64,000 bases of DNA from Torreya grandis (GCA_037957365.1 JARHVA010006313.1:776501-840500); one strand, 5' to 3'; shown: positions 37,060 through 50,519, counted from the first letter of the stretch. Notes: a model not told the origin generated them from the letters alone. Translations and numbers: made by a program.

Positions 37060-40000
37060 TTAGTCATGGATAGGAGAAAGGTATTGATCCCACTCATATA
37101 TGAATAGAAGCTAGAATTGGGGATTGGGTTAGGTCTTCAAAAAACCAAATCCAATGACTCAGATCCCTTCAACTTTATGGAAATAGTTGAAGTACTCTCT
37201 TTACCCCATAAACAAAACTAGGTGAACAAGTAGTAGCTCTTGTATTTCAACATCTAATTTAGGGTTCTGATGCAGAAAGGCTAATCAAGTTACCTACTTT
37301 ATGGCAACTAGATGAGGTGATGAATACCTTGTTAAGTAGATAAAACTAGGGGCCTATTCATTTGTACATAGATATCACTATTTGGATCAATGCACAAACC
37401 ATGGTGAAAGCCATAAGACTCTTGAATTATGGAAAATCCTTATTACCATACAATTCCAACCCACTACCAATTCATTCATTTGTTTAAGAGAAGTTTCCCA
37501 TTAGGGTAGGTAGAAGAACACCAATTGACTATGTTGAAGATGTTGCAATGTGCATTTTGGTAGTGTATTATAAAGCGGTTTTGGTAGACAATGAAGTAGG
37601 CCAAGCAAGTAATAAAAGGGGTAATTGACATTGTGTATCGCATGATACATCTTAATAAGAACTTAAATTGGCTCGAGTTTATCACATTTGAGCTTACCAC
37701 TAATATCAATAAGGTACTTTTAGGTAGATTTCAAAATTTTAAATATCATTTTCTAGTTTTGTTGTTATGATTCACCCAATGGAAGTCCCCACTAGGCCAA
37801 GTTAATGTTACTATGGACCTTTATCCTACTACTACCCTCACATGCATCACTTGCACTAAGATAGGGCAATATTATGAGCAACTAGGGTGGTTTAACACCT
37901 AGTAGTTTGAGGCTCTAGATTTGATCAAGTTGTACCCTCAAATTCCATAGGATGTCATATAATATTTAGGGTAGCATGCATCAGTAACCAAGTTATACAA
38001 TGGTATTCAAATCAAGGTGCATGAGTTAGCCATGCCAACTATTATTCCAATTCCCTTTTTCATCATAATGGCTCAATCACAAGCCAAATTATAGAGGTAG
38101 AGAGCCCTAGTCATGAAGTCAATGCAACCTATTTAAATCATCCCTCCAAGTTCACAATAATATGATCAAGAGCAAGAAAAATCACAGCCAGCTACATAAC
38201 CATAGGCCTCACCAAAATAGTCTATAGCTCCCCCATAGCAAGAAAAAGGCAAAATAAATGGACTTGTGCAAATATACTCACCACCACCAGCTAGAAAGAT
38301 ATCAAGGCAAATATGGTATTTGTTGGATAACCCACATGTGACAAGGATAGATTTTGATTGTAATCTCATAATGTTGGGGGTTGATGAATAGGAAGTTATT
38401 CAATGCATGATTGAAGACAATGGTTAAAAGGTCTATGATAAAGAGGAGGAGTTATTTTTTTGGAAAGTAGTGCACACTTACCCAGTATGAAACTAGGTAA
38501 GTAGTGATCATGTTGTTGACATTACATAACCCCCTCCCTATATTATTGTGGATACTATAGGTCAAAAATAAGCTCAGTGTGAACTAATTGCATAAATTTT
38601 CCAAAAGGATCCAAAATATAGTTCATCATCTATATAAATTGTAGATCTATAAGAGGAAGGGAGCCTGGTATGACCATTGATTCATAAAAAACATACTCAT
38701 CATCAAGCAATACCTTCAACCATCCTATAAGAATGTATAGTATCTTTTAGAGATTTATCCATAACAAGTAGTTCCCATTAAGTCTATGGGAATGAGGTAA
38801 CCCAAGGATACACTTGTCCCTCTAGTTGAGTCAAGAAATTTTTTTATCTATAGAGGTATGGTTATCAAATCTGAATCTTTAGAAAACTCATAATTTGATA
38901 TAGAAATTGATGATATATATGTAATGTAGGGATATCTAGATACCATTGTGTCAGATATATCAAAAGAAATGGATGTTGTGTAGGATACCCCAGATCATAA
39001 GGAGGAGGCTATGAAGAATAAAGAGATTAAGAAGAGAAAAGTAGATAAGAACAAAAAGAAGAAAGATGACACAGAATAAGGAGCTACATAGAAATACCAA
39101 TGTGCACAATAAGAACAATAAAAAATAGAACACCAAGGAGGAAGAACAAAAAAATAAGTCTTAAGAATTTGAGGTCAGGAAAAAGAAGGTTAAAGAGGCT
39201 TAGGCCAAAAGCAATACAGTTCAAGAAGCAAAAGCTAAAAGGAAGAGGAGGGATCATGAAGATGTAGTACACAAGTATGAAGAGACACAACCTAAATAGA
39301 GATAAAATCAAATAGAATAAAAGGTATGAGAGAAATATGCTATAGAACTACACCATAAAGAGGAGGAAGACAAGCACAAGGTAGAGGCACAAGCTATCAA
39401 GGTAAAATTTGAGGCTATTTCCAAAGCTAAACGGAGATTGATAGTGAAGCTAAGGCCAAGGCAGATGCCAAGGACAAAATTATGGCTAGAACTAAGGCTG
39501 AAGAGGCATCCTAAATTCAAGTTTCTGCCATAGCCAAGGCTCAAGCTAAGGAAAAGGTAGAATTAGAACACATAGAAGCACATACTATGAAATAAAAGGA
39601 GCTAAGGAAAAGGTAGAAGTAGAACATGAAGCATCCTACAAGGTTGTGACCCAATCAAGAGCATAATAAGAGACTTCACTATCAAATTCTCTCCCCTCTA
39701 CCCAATGGTTATGGGATGTCCCTACCACATCTAATCATAACAACAATTTCTTTCTTCTATTAGAACAATTTATGCCATCTCCTACCAAAGTCCAAATGAC
39801 ATCCACCATGCTTGATTCCACTTCTATGGATATGTCTTTGAATGTTTCATAGTTGCTATTGTTCAAGAAAATTGAATGATCAAATGCATTCTAAAAATCC
39901 ATTATGCAAAATGCTTTATAATTGGAACATATTATTGTTTGGCTATGCAAGGAAAAAGTAGAAGCACAAAATCAAATTGCTAAGGCTAGGCAGATCATCA

Positions 40001-40830
40001 ATTCCACTTGTCCTACTTTGGTTGTACATGTCTTTGGTGATCAAGTAATGTCTAAGGAAAAATAACTCACTACATTGTTGACTCATCTAACAAAGGATTG
40101 GGTGAGTGCATATAAATTACACACCCAAGGGTAGGTTATCTGTGCTAAAAAGGAAGGCATTTCTGAGCTACTAGAGGAATATGTACAAGTCCTAGATACT
40201 ACTATACATCAAACTAAGAATATTGTGTAAGGAATGCTTGATTGGAAGTAGCATCTTGACAAATCCTTGGTTTATACTAAACTAGAGTTTGTAATGGTAG
40301 ATAAAGGTAAAGTTATAATGAATGATCAAATGGCTACTAGAAAAACACTAAACATCACATTTCAATAGTTTTTAGATGCCATGGATATAGTGATGAAGAA
40401 TCTCTAGGTTTGGTAGAATGAGACAATGTGAAACACATTTGAAACTATTCAATCCCAATGCACTATAAATAGGTTGGATGATATTATGTCATATATCCAT
40501 CTTAAGCTATCAAATTTTACAAACTTCCTTGTCATTATAAAAGAATAAGATGTGCACAATTTTATGGTCATTCTGATTCCAGTACCATTTTTGCTTATCA
40601 TGGTATGGGAAGCACTTGATAATTGGAAAATGCTCAAGTATGAATTCTCGCAGGTTGACCTAACTATTGCACATATCATAGATGAAACTAAGTGCATTCC
40701 ATTATAGGATCTCTAAGAAATTTTAAAGAAGACAAAGATGGATACAAAGTCATACTCTAAGTAGCTATAACCTACACAACCACCTGGATAAACATCGGCA
40801 CCACCTTTATAGTAGGTAAATGCATAATTC
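37060..40830 (+). pseudogene. orphan protein relic D, partly coiled coil
   Basis: Long stretches read as one protein interrupted mostly by TAG/TAA. About 37575-38100 gives VIKGVIDIVYRMIHLNKNLN and FELTTNINKVLLGRFQNFKY. About 38150-38400 is Gln/Pro-rich, then NPHVTRIDFDCNLIMLGVDE. 38990-39660 is Lys/Glu/Ala-rich and coiled-coil-like (HKEEEDKHKVEAQAIKVKFE; EAKAKADAKDKIMARTKAEE). 39900-40680 is a helical C-terminal part (KEGISELLEEYVQVLDTTIH; KLEFVMVDKGKVIMNDQMAT). No known domain is recognised. Its size, decay and setting between repeats suggest a protein from a non-autonomous retroelement, but no LTRs were found. A decayed host gene is not excluded. Confidence 0.5.
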
Positions 40831-40956
40831 AATTTTTATAGTTTAAGAAAAAAAATTAATTTATAACATATTCATAAGCAATTAGATTGAGGCCAAGTTG
40901 GTTAGATACCCCTAACTTGGATGGTGTAAACACCAAAAATATGTCACACACATGTG

Positions 40957-42416
40957 TGTAACTCCCTATATTGAAACCCCCTAATCCCATTTTAATAATG
41001 ATAATTAATCTCCCTAAACCATACTTTTACCCCTCACACATTTAATTAATTTAAAATACTTAATTAAGTTAATTAAAAACCCCTATTGCTACCTTATCTG
41101 GCCACCTCTCCCTAAGACTAATTCTCCTCTAGTGAGTCACCTCAGGACTTGGTCCCCTCATCTTAATTACTTAAGACTTATTCCCACTTCTAAACTAAAT
41201 TCCTAAACAACTAATTCCTTCTTAAACTCCTATTTTTACCATTTTATAATGGGTGTCACACTTGGCATGCACAATAATATAAAATAGGCCAAAAATAGAA
41301 AGGTTTACTTATTCTAGGGCCACCAGCATCGATCAACCCATGGCTAACATCAGTAGGATACCTACTATCATTGGTGGGATCATCAATGTCAGCAATATAA
41401 TCCAAACTCTAACTTATAGTTTAGGTCACTAGAAATTAATAAAATCAATTCTTACTCTCATTCAGGCTCTCAGCATTCTATTTTTGACATCTAGGCTTAC
41501 AATCACTCTGCATAAGTTAGTCACCATCAGCATCTAAGCTCTTGAGGAAAAATAACACACACTTGCTCTCTCTATTTAGGAACTAAGGTTTGGACTCACT
41601 GATAGGGATTATCAACCCAACAATTATCATTCACAACTAAGTATATCATTGATACTTTAGGTCATTTAAATATGTATTCTTCTATTTCTTTATATCTACC
41701 CTACACTACTTTATGACTTCTGATTGTACCCTTGTGAGGGAATTACAAATATTTCTTGCTTATTTCCCCTTACACGCATACAAAACCTCTAACCAAGCCA
41801 TAAAATCCCTTTTCTAACTCTCTCAACCTCTCTAACCTGATCCAAACCATTTCCCAGACCCAAAAATGCCTTCTGCAACCTCTTGAATAATTATTGTCCC
41901 TATCAACCTCAGTAGCCTAAACGACATTGATCACCTCACTACCAACCTTGATATCCTAACTGATATCATTCACATACCTACTGATGTTGGTGAATGTTAA
42001 TTCCTTACCCTCTTCAAAACCTACCCAAAGAACTTTTAAAACACCAACAAAGCATCTCACTACACCCTGTCACTCTTTGTTGTGTACAAGTTGTTAAAAA
42101 TGGTAATTTTATCTCTCTTTTAATCTCTATTTAACTCTATTTTAGCTATTTATTATTATTTTACCTCTCAAAAGTCGACTATCATTTCTATGGAAGTTTC
42201 ACACTTCTTAGAACAATGCGTACCTTCATAGCACACTCATTTATCCACTAAAAAACATCTTATGGTAGTGTTTTCTTATTTATAGGTAGTCCTCTCCAGC
42301 TAAAGAGGAGTGTTTTCTTATTTGCACAAATTAAATATAGGTTCATTCTATTCACTTATCCCCATCTTTCTCTTTGTTTTCCTTTAGACTTATAATAGAC
42401 AAAATTTAGTGAAACA
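40957..42416 (+). repeat. 5' LTR of T2 (single LTR, approximate start)
   Basis: The start TGTAACTCCC is typical for plant LTRs. The end GAAACA directly precedes the PBS-like site, as in T1. The length of about 1.46 kb depends on the start choice (40953-40957 are equally possible). No partner LTR exists to confirm it. Confidence 0.6.
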
Positions 42417-42420
42417 TTTC

Positions 42421-42438
42421 TGGCATGCCTGGTGGGAC
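42421..42438 (+). other. primer-binding-like site of T2
   Basis: TGGCATGCCTGGTGGGAC after the LTR end and TTTC. It is the cleanest copy of the motif shared with T1, A and B. Confidence 0.75.
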
Positions 42439-43886
42439 CCTAGAATTTTCCTTGGGTTCATTTCTTGTTTTAAACATTCATATAAGTTAATTATAGTGAA
42501 AATTTCATTTATTTCACTTTTTCCTTCTCTTTCCTCTTAAAAATGAAAATTTTAATATCTTATTCTCTATTTAAAAGGCATTAAAACTGAAATCTTCTCT
42601 CATTTCTCCTTGCCTCTGAAAATAATTTGTCATTTTCTTTTTAAAAAAAGAGAGAGAATATCTTCTTTGCATCCTCTTGCATGCACATTAGTATAGTCAA
42701 ATACATACTCTATTCCTATTTCCTCTATGTTTTCATTCAAATCTAAACATTTCAGATTTGGGTTTAAAACTTACTATATTTCATAGTTTATTTGTTACAT
42801 TTTAACTCACCTAGTTAATTACAAGCATTTTGAATAAATTTTAGTACACCTATGTTACACAACCAAACCACATTCACATTTAAATAAATCATAGTACACC
42901 TGTGTTACACAACCAAACCACATTCACATGAATAAGCATCAAAATTCACCTCAGGAAAGGCCCATCAAGATTTCATCACCTAGTGGATCACCTTACCCTA
43001 CCCAGCTATCCTACTTGGATTTCACCACCAAGGGGAGAACCCACTCCATTCTCTAGTAGAGTATAATATATAGATAGAAGATATATTTTGTCTAAGTAGC
43101 TTAGCTCAGCTCCAAGTTTATGAAGTACAAAGAGCAAGCTCTTATAACAAGCCATGTACCTAATCTAACATATATTACCTCTTGAGCACCAAAATAAACC
43201 TAAAACCAGCACTAGATTACTTTCCAGTACCTTCGATAACCAAATTCTCTTCTTACTATCTGATTAAGGCATAAGCCAACAAGAGACTAAAATTAATCTC
43301 TAACACTTAATAGTTGTTGGTTGCATGTTCCTTTTCTCTTTTTCAATTGCCTTCTATATTTTTAAGTTGGTAAGGATGATTTTCTATTGGTTAACAAAAT
43401 CAATACTCTTTCTAGAGCTCAATTTGTATAACCTATTATCTCAGGTTTTCTAAGTTTTATTCCCTCTTACACAGACCTTTTACATCTACTATTTTACCTA
43501 TTTCCAGCTTCTAATTTCTTAGAATATTAGAACTTCTATTTCCCAAGATTTTATAGTGACTGACATCAGTTAACATTACCAGTATCAGCAGACTTTACCT
43601 ACCAACATCGGTTGTTATATCGACTTTGGTGAACTTTTCCTATCTATATCGATCATCCCTACCGACATCAATGACTATGTAGTTTTATTTTCTCAAAACA
43701 ACAAGATAAAATAACCCATTTTCCTCTACTCAAACCTAGTTTTTCTTTATTATGTTTAAAATATAGAGTAGTATGACTTTTTAAACCACCTCTTACATGG
43801 TATTGACATGACCTCAAGATAAAATTCTTACCAATTACGTAAGTTAGAAATCACTTCCACCTTCCCCTCTCACTTTTGATTCTATC
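42439..43886 (+). other. untranslated leader of T2
   Basis: Long AT-rich leader homologous in part to 916-1918 of T1. It contains a short local duplication at about 42838-42925 ('cacctatgttacacaaccaaaccacattcacat' and its copy). No coding frame was seen. Confidence 0.6.
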
Positions 43887-46060
43887 ATGGAGCGTACTTT
43901 AGATACAAAGCATACTCCCGACCCTTAAAAAATTCACATTGTGCTTGAGGGAAATCAAGATTTTGCTAAATTTCTTGATCATAATATGGTATCCCTTCAG
44001 CATTACCTTGTTATGAGTCAAACCCATAATTCTATGGGTGACCCAATCTATGTTATGCCAACCTCTTTAATGGAGACAACCTTAGTTTTAGTTACCTCCA
44101 CCATTTTCCCTGTATTTACCCAAATAACCACTTTGACAAGTAACCCAACTATAAATAATGTCCAAAATGTGGCATCTCCAACTGCCCAATCCCACCTAAA
44201 CATTGGTGTAACTTCCTTACTTTCATTACCACAATCGGTTCAGCCAAGTCACACCCCATTCCAAAATTTAGTGGTACCTATTCCATCCACCCTCACACCT
44301 ATAATTACCTAAGTTACAACTCGCCCTTCATCCAGCCTAACCATGCCAATAATTCAACCTGTAGTAATAATAACCAATTAAGACATAGTCTTCAACTGAA
44401 TGGGACAAGTCCCTTTTCTGTTTACACCTCAGTTTATGACTCATTATCTTTATGTTGGCTTTACACAACCTCAGTAAGCTATGTCATACACTCCCTCTAC
44501 TTCCTATCAGCTTCCCTCTACTTCCTATCAGCTTCAGTAAGCTATGTCATACAATCCCACCTAAACATTTGTGTAACTTCCTTACTTTCATTACCACAAT
44601 CAGTTTAGCCAAGTCACACCCCATTCTAAAATTTAGTGGTACCTATTCCATCCACCCTCACACCTATAATTACCTAAGTTACAACTCGCCCTTCATCCAG
44701 CCTAACCATGCCAATAATTCAACCTATAGTAACAATAACCAATTAAGGCATAGTCTTCAACTAAATGGGACAAGTCCCTTTTCTGTTTGCACCTCAGTTT
44801 ATGACTCATTATCTTTATGTTGGCTTCACACAACCTCAGTAAGCTATGTCATACACTCCCTCTACTTCCTATCAGCTTCCCTATAACTTTGGAGGAATTC
44901 CCTAAACTAATCCTCCTTTAGACCTCATTAAGATGCTAATGGACAAGATGTCTAATTTAGAGACATATGTTTCTAGTTCAAAGAATGTATTATCTTATGA
45001 TTAGATATGTAATGAGCCAATCCATTCTTTTATTCCTATAATCCCTTATCCAAGCCAATGATAACTCCCTAAATTTACTTATTTTTAGAGTAAAGAAGAC
45101 CCAAGACAACACTTGTAAGCATTTAGACATGATTGTTATTTAATAAGACATGATGTATTACTACTTTGCATTTTCCCTATGTCTCCTTCAGGTACTGCCT
45201 TAGATTGGTATATCTCTATACCTCAACACTCTCTTTTCTCATTTACCCAACTTGCACAAATATTCCTAGACCATTTATCTATTAACATTTTGAAGAAGGT
45301 TTCTATAACAGACCTATATTCTATCAGACAATTTGATGATGCCTCTATTATTGATTTTATCACTCATTAGAGAAGCTTGATCAATCAACTCTCCTTTTCC
45401 TTACCTAAACCTGATCATATTGAGATTTTCCTAAGGGCATGTGCTAAGCACATCTCATCCACACTCTAGGTATAAATTTTCTACACATTTGATGAAGCTT
45501 TTACCATGGCATAGAAACTTGAGGTTCATGCTATTGATGAAGGCAAAGTAAAGTTGTGCAGTAAGAATCCCAATACCAAGAGAAATGACTCCTCCTCTAA
45601 AAGATCTCCTTCTAACCAAAAGGCTAAAGGCTCTGCTAACATGGTGATTGTTAAATTCGTCTCTTCGAAAACCATAAACCAATAAAATACTTTGACTTCT
45701 CAAAATCTAACCAAGCAATTCTAACAATGGTATGAACAAAGATAATATACTCCCATTGAGGAATCATATACATTTGTTTTGGAAGAACTATTATAGCAAG
45801 GTGTCATAACTCTTCCTCAAATTAAACCTCTTATATAGTTTGACCCTTCCCAACCTAGTACAAGGAAGATGAGTTTTGTAGTTACCATCAATTTAAAGAT
45901 CACAACTCTAATAATTTCAAGATGCTCAATAACATTATTCAAGATATGTTTGATAGAGGTGATATTATCTTCGATAATCCTAACACACCTCCCGATCAGA
46001 GTATGGATGTGTTCAAACACCATTTTTCAAATAATTCACCAAATCAAAATATTATCCAGT
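43887..46060 (+). pseudogene. gag of T2
   Basis: Starts MERTLDTKHTPDP and continues with IVLEGNQDFAKFLDHNMVSL, then a Pro/Thr/Ser-rich stretch disrupted by a 365-bp tandem duplication (44191-44885). The gag core is at 45179-45370 (LDWYISIPQHSLFSFTQLAQ, FLDHLSINI, DLYSIRQFDDASI). After it come LPQIKPLI and a zinc-knuckle-like block, FCSYHQFKDHNSNNFKMLNN then IIQDMFDRGDIIFD, at about 45868-45985. Stops and shifts abolish function. It would form the particle that packages element RNA. Confidence 0.85.
44191..44885 (+). repeat. 365-bp tandem duplication within T2 gag
   Basis: The segment starting CCCACCTAAACATTGGTGTA at 44191 recurs at 44556. The two copies run in parallel to about 44520 and 44885 and differ at only about ten positions, far fewer than other paired repeats here. 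A smaller duplication (CTCTACTTCCTATCAGCTTC twice) sits at the junction. It arose after the element was already inactive, since both copies share the same stop-bearing text. Confidence 0.92.
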
Positions 46061-47940
46061 CCATAACTAACTCAAGAGATCATAATATCCATATAGTTAA
46101 TGTGGTCTTTCCTTTATCTTTACTTCAATTGGCCCCTCAATAGGAGAAACCTATTTCATCGACTCTTCCCCTATATTCAGTAGCACCTATTTTACCCATT
46201 CTTCCTCCTCAAGTAGAAGAGACTATTTCACTTATTCCACCCACTCAAGAGGAAGAGCCTCTTTTTCCACTCCTTTTTTCACTTCAGGAGCTAGTAATCC
46301 CAATTCCATTTACACCAATATTACCTATCCTCTTACCACTCTAAGGCCACACTCTACCAGTTCCTCAACCACATGTTGAAGGGAAAATAATTGTTATATT
46401 ATACCCTCTTGAGGAACCTTATTCACCTACTTCTCTTCCACTTATAGAGAGTGTTACCCCACCCATTTCACCTATTCACCAAGAAGAGTCCATATCATCT
46501 ACTTCCATAATAGATGAGAGACCTATTTTTCCTACTCCAATTGCACAACTCTTACCCCTTCTTTTACCTATGTAGGATCATACTTTACCCATGCCTTACC
46601 CACATGTTGATGGAGCCATAATACCTATGCTTTACCCTATTGAGGAACCTACTTCTCCTACCTCCCCTCCACCCATAATAGATCAAGTCCTTTCTCCCAT
46701 CTCTATCAAAGAAAACCCCATTGTGGTTCTTTCTCATCTTTGGCCTGAAATAGCAAAAACCAACAATTTCTCTCTTTCCCAAACACCATAACTTCATAAA
46801 TACATAACCATAAGGCCTACATAAACTTCATCAAAACCCTTCTCACATTTGGTAAAAAGTCTAGAATTTATTGACTCCATGAAGAGTGACCATGTGGCAT
46901 CTTGGGTCGGCTTAAGACTCCATATCCAACACAATGAATGTCGACCTTTACCACCAATCCCCTTACTACACTTTACCCTAAGGTCTTTGACAAATCTAGA
47001 TTTTCTTCACCAAAAGCATTGAAATTTCATCCATCTATGTCAAAACCCTCATCCTCATAGAAATATGTTACATTAAAGTAGATCAGGCCTTTAAGTGTAC
47101 ACCCCATTTTTAATTTAATTCATCCAAAAATGAAATTAGATTTGACTCCCCAATAACAAGTTGGAGTTTCTCACCTTAAAACATAGAATAATGTTTATCA
47201 TTATAGACCTCACTAATCCCTTCTTTAACCCTTAACTTTATCATCCATTTTGGGGCTATATCCTTCTACTTTAGATGGAATATCATCTAACCAGGCCAAA
47301 TAAAAGGTTAAACTACCTCTACTCCTACCTTTGCCATTTCGTAGGCCTCTCACATCTTACAATAAGAAAGTGATAGAAAAACACATAACTTCACTGTCAC
47401 CAAATAGTATACCACATACAATTATTCTTCCAACATCGAAACAAAAGAAGGTGTCCACTCCTATTAGTACAATAAGCATGAGCCCACTTGTGGGCTCCCA
47501 AAGCTTTTTCTTATGTCAATTATTGAAAGCTTTCATAATAACTCTTCCTCCCATTAAGCCTTATAGTCCTCTTGGATTGAAGTCATCTTTGTTTGATGAT
47601 ACACAAGTTTATTTATATCATCATTCACCTAGACATGATACTAAGAATTATAAATCCCTCACATCGGTTATTCAGTAACACTTTAATGTTCACACTCTTT
47701 TTTATGACATTACCATTAACCTTCCTATTGTTCCACCTTTGACATATATTGTGCCTCCTACTATTCCACCAAAATTCAAACCAAAAGATGTCATTATAAC
47801 CCCTTTACCACCTCCATTGCCAACTTTTCAAATCAACACAGCTAATTTGGCCCAAGGTCACAAACCAAAAGGCTAAAGCTAAGGAAAAGGTCACTACACC
47901 TTGAATGCATACCTTCACCAAAGACCCTCCCCCTACTAAT
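46061..47940 (+). pseudogene. Pro-rich spacer and second zinc-knuckle-like block of T2
   Basis: A long Pro/Leu/Glu/Ser-rich sequence with repeated LPILP, EEP and SPTSPPPI-like phrases. At about 47600-47680 it has YHHSPRHDTKNYKSLTSVIQ, which matches the plant gypsy pattern (C/Y)xxHxxxxHDTxxCxxLxxxIQ with both Cys lost. The following text (PPTIPPKFKPKDV) leads to the pre-RT region. I do not see a clear protease active site (DTG/DSG). Confidence 0.6.
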
Positions 47941-48957
47941 CTTCAGATTTACATCTTAGGTGTTCATAAAATAACATCATCAGATGTTATCCAAAGCTCA
48001 ATGGTGAAGCAACTTTACCAAACTCTTGTGAAGATGTCTTTATATGAGTTAATCTAAAGCTCATCCCAACACCATCAAGCTTTAACTAGTGTTTTGAAAG
48101 TAATTAAGGTAAAATCATATGATCCCATTGAAAACATCATCTACCTCACATGATGATTTTGAATATTTCATAAGCTCTACTCCTATGGTTACACAGATAT
48201 CAGCAAGACAAATTCTTGACAAAGATCGCATGGAGGAGACCTTTCAACGTTTGTCACTTGGTGAATATATTTTGTTGACACTCAACATGTTCTATACTCC
48301 ACAAAGATATGGAAGGCTTCACATGAGCCCAAATTATGATCCCTATATTGGGATGGTCATCCCTAATATCCCTCCTAACCTTTGAACCAATTTCACATAT
48401 GGGGGAATTGATCAAGCTCCTAGTATCAACAATCCATCTTCTTCACCACAACTATTTACCTATGAATTCTCTTTCCTGAGTAACCCTAGATTCACTTACA
48501 CCTACCTATATAGGTGTGCCTAGAAAGGATTTGGTTTAGGTAGTTACAAACAAGGTGTCAACATGCCTATTGAATATCCTACTAGCAACACCATTGAAAA
48601 TGCCAAAAATAGTCATGGTGTGGGATATGATGAACCAAATAAACTCACTAAAAGCTCCCATGAACCAATTATCAAAGAACCAGTCTCTTCTTCTCCACCT
48701 TCTTCTCCATAATCACCTACTGAATCAAAGGTATCTATACCTCCTAATTTTTTTTAATAAATTCCATCCATTTGGGTCCTCTCACCTATCGTCAAGGTAA
48801 ATAAACAAGGTCCCTTCCTCTCATTCATCCTAAAATAATTGATGAAGATTCTCCCACTATTAACACTATCCAATGTCAGTATGATGATGCAATTCTCACC
48901 TAAATGGGTGTGAATGATTCTTATATCTAATAATCACTCTCATACAAAACCCAATAT
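47941..48957 (+). pseudogene. pre-RT region of T2
   Basis: Frames here read KVSLYDL-type text (KMSLYELI then SSSQHHQALTSVLKVIKV near 48030-48110). Further on is RMEETFQRLSLGEYILLTLN at about 48225-48285. Comparable helical text lies between gag/protease and RT in Tat elements. I cannot place a protease domain with confidence. Confidence 0.45.
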
Positions 48958-49880
48958 ATGTTAATTGAATCAACCATTGACATTAACCTACCCTCCCATG
49001 ATAACCCTCACATCCTTAAGATTGCCAAATCTTTAGATTCCTTTAAACAAGTTGATTATGCCACATTTATTAATAAACATAGCAAAGCCTTCATTTGGTC
49101 TTACATTGACATGCCTGGTATTGACCCCTTCATCATCACCCATAATATTATCACCAATCAAGATGCTAAACCCGTTAAGTAGAATCTTCATAAAATGCAT
49201 CCTTATATTGCTTTCCTTGTCAAAGAAGAGCTCCAATGCCTTATTTTTGTTAACTTTATCAAACCCATCGACTACCCACAATGGATTTACAATATTTTTC
49301 CTATCACAAAGTTACCAAGGGAATCTATATTTGCACCGACTATCATGATTTAAACCTTGCTTATCCAAAAGATGATTTTCCATTACCTAGTATCGACCAA
49401 GTATCGACCAACTTATTGATCTAACAACTAGTTATGAGATGTTATCATTTATGGATGGATTCTCTAAATATAATCAAATATTGGTTTCTCCTATGGCTCA
49501 ACACAAGACCACCTTTATCACCCCATGGGGGACTTTATGTTATCAAGTCATGCCTTTTAGCCTAAAAAATGTTGGTGCAACTTACCAATGTGCCATGACC
49601 TACATTTTTCATGATCTCCTACACAAAATTATGGAAGATTACGTGGATGACTTACTCAAAAAGTCTAAAATTTTCCAAGAACACTTGACAATTATTAAAA
49701 CCATATTCACTCATCTTCTCTAGTATAACATTTGACTAAACCTAAAGAAATGTGTCTTTGGTGTTTTTTTAAGTAAACTCTTAGATTTTATCATTTCTCT
49801 CAAAGGTATCAAAGTTGATCCTACTAGGTTTAGAGCAATCCTAGAGATGCCTACACCTACTAATATCAAACAACTCCATA
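48958..49880 (+). pseudogene. reverse transcriptase of T2
   Basis: Conserved RT blocks appear in order. These are KAFIWSYIDMPGIDPFIITH, then KPVK-stop-NLHKMHPYIAFLV, GFIKP-like NFIKPIDYPQWIYNIF, CTDYHDLNLAYPKDDFPLPS (about 49337-49397, frame shifted), MDGFSKYNQILVSP (49450-49491), ITPWGTLCYQVMPFSLKNVG, and the catalytic YVDDLL (about 49640-49657). The stop in KPVK-stop-NLHK lies where the family has Gln. At least two frameshifts separate the blocks. The enzyme would copy element RNA into DNA. The catalytic Asp pair is still present. Confidence 0.88.
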
Positions 49881-50079
49881 GCCTATAACGAAAACTTCAA
49901 TTAATTTGATTCTTTATTTCTTAGTTGTTTGATTACTACCAACCCTTTCACCATCTCCTCAAAAAGGATATCTCCTTATAATGGAATATAGACTAATAGG
50001 AAGCCTTTGATGTACTTAAACAATACCTACTTTCCCCATAAATTCTTATTCCACCTAAGTAAAATCAGCCTTTTTACCT

Positions 50080-50470
50080 ATATATCTCTATAACATACCA
50101 TTATCTAGGCATTATGATTTCACATCGAGATGACCAACATCAAGAGCAGGTAGTTTATTACATAAGCCACACACTTATCGATTATGAGACTTGATATACC
50201 CATATTGAAAAAATTTGCCTTGTGTTGGTATTTTCTGCCTCTAAGCTTCACCATTATCTCCCAAATCACAAAACTTATGTGGTCACCCATATTGATCCTC
50301 TCAAATATATGCATTCCAAACCTTATCATAACCAACATGTAACTCGGTGGCTTATGCTTCTTGCTAAATTTAAATTAGAGTTTATTCAACAAAAATATAT
50401 TAAAGGGCAAAAAATCACTGACCAGTTAGCTGCTACCCCTTTACTTGACAATCAACCTTCAAACCTTAAA
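50080..50470 (+). pseudogene. gypsy RNase H domain of T2
   Basis: Text such as YISHTLIDYETXYTHIEKIC then LVLVFSASKLHHYLPNHKTY and VTHIDPLKYMHSKP corresponds to the RNase H/tether domain that follows gypsy RT (family pattern: YxSkxLxxaExrYxxxEkxxLaLvxaxxKLRxYxxxHxixvxTdxPLkxil). It ends WLMLLAKFKLEFIQQKYIKG then KITDQLAATPL, the usual close. Stops are at likely Gln/Arg codons. Confidence 0.82.
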
Positions 50471-50519
50471 TTCCCTGATGAATCTATTGCAACACTCTCC
50501 ACTGATGACATCTCCTATC

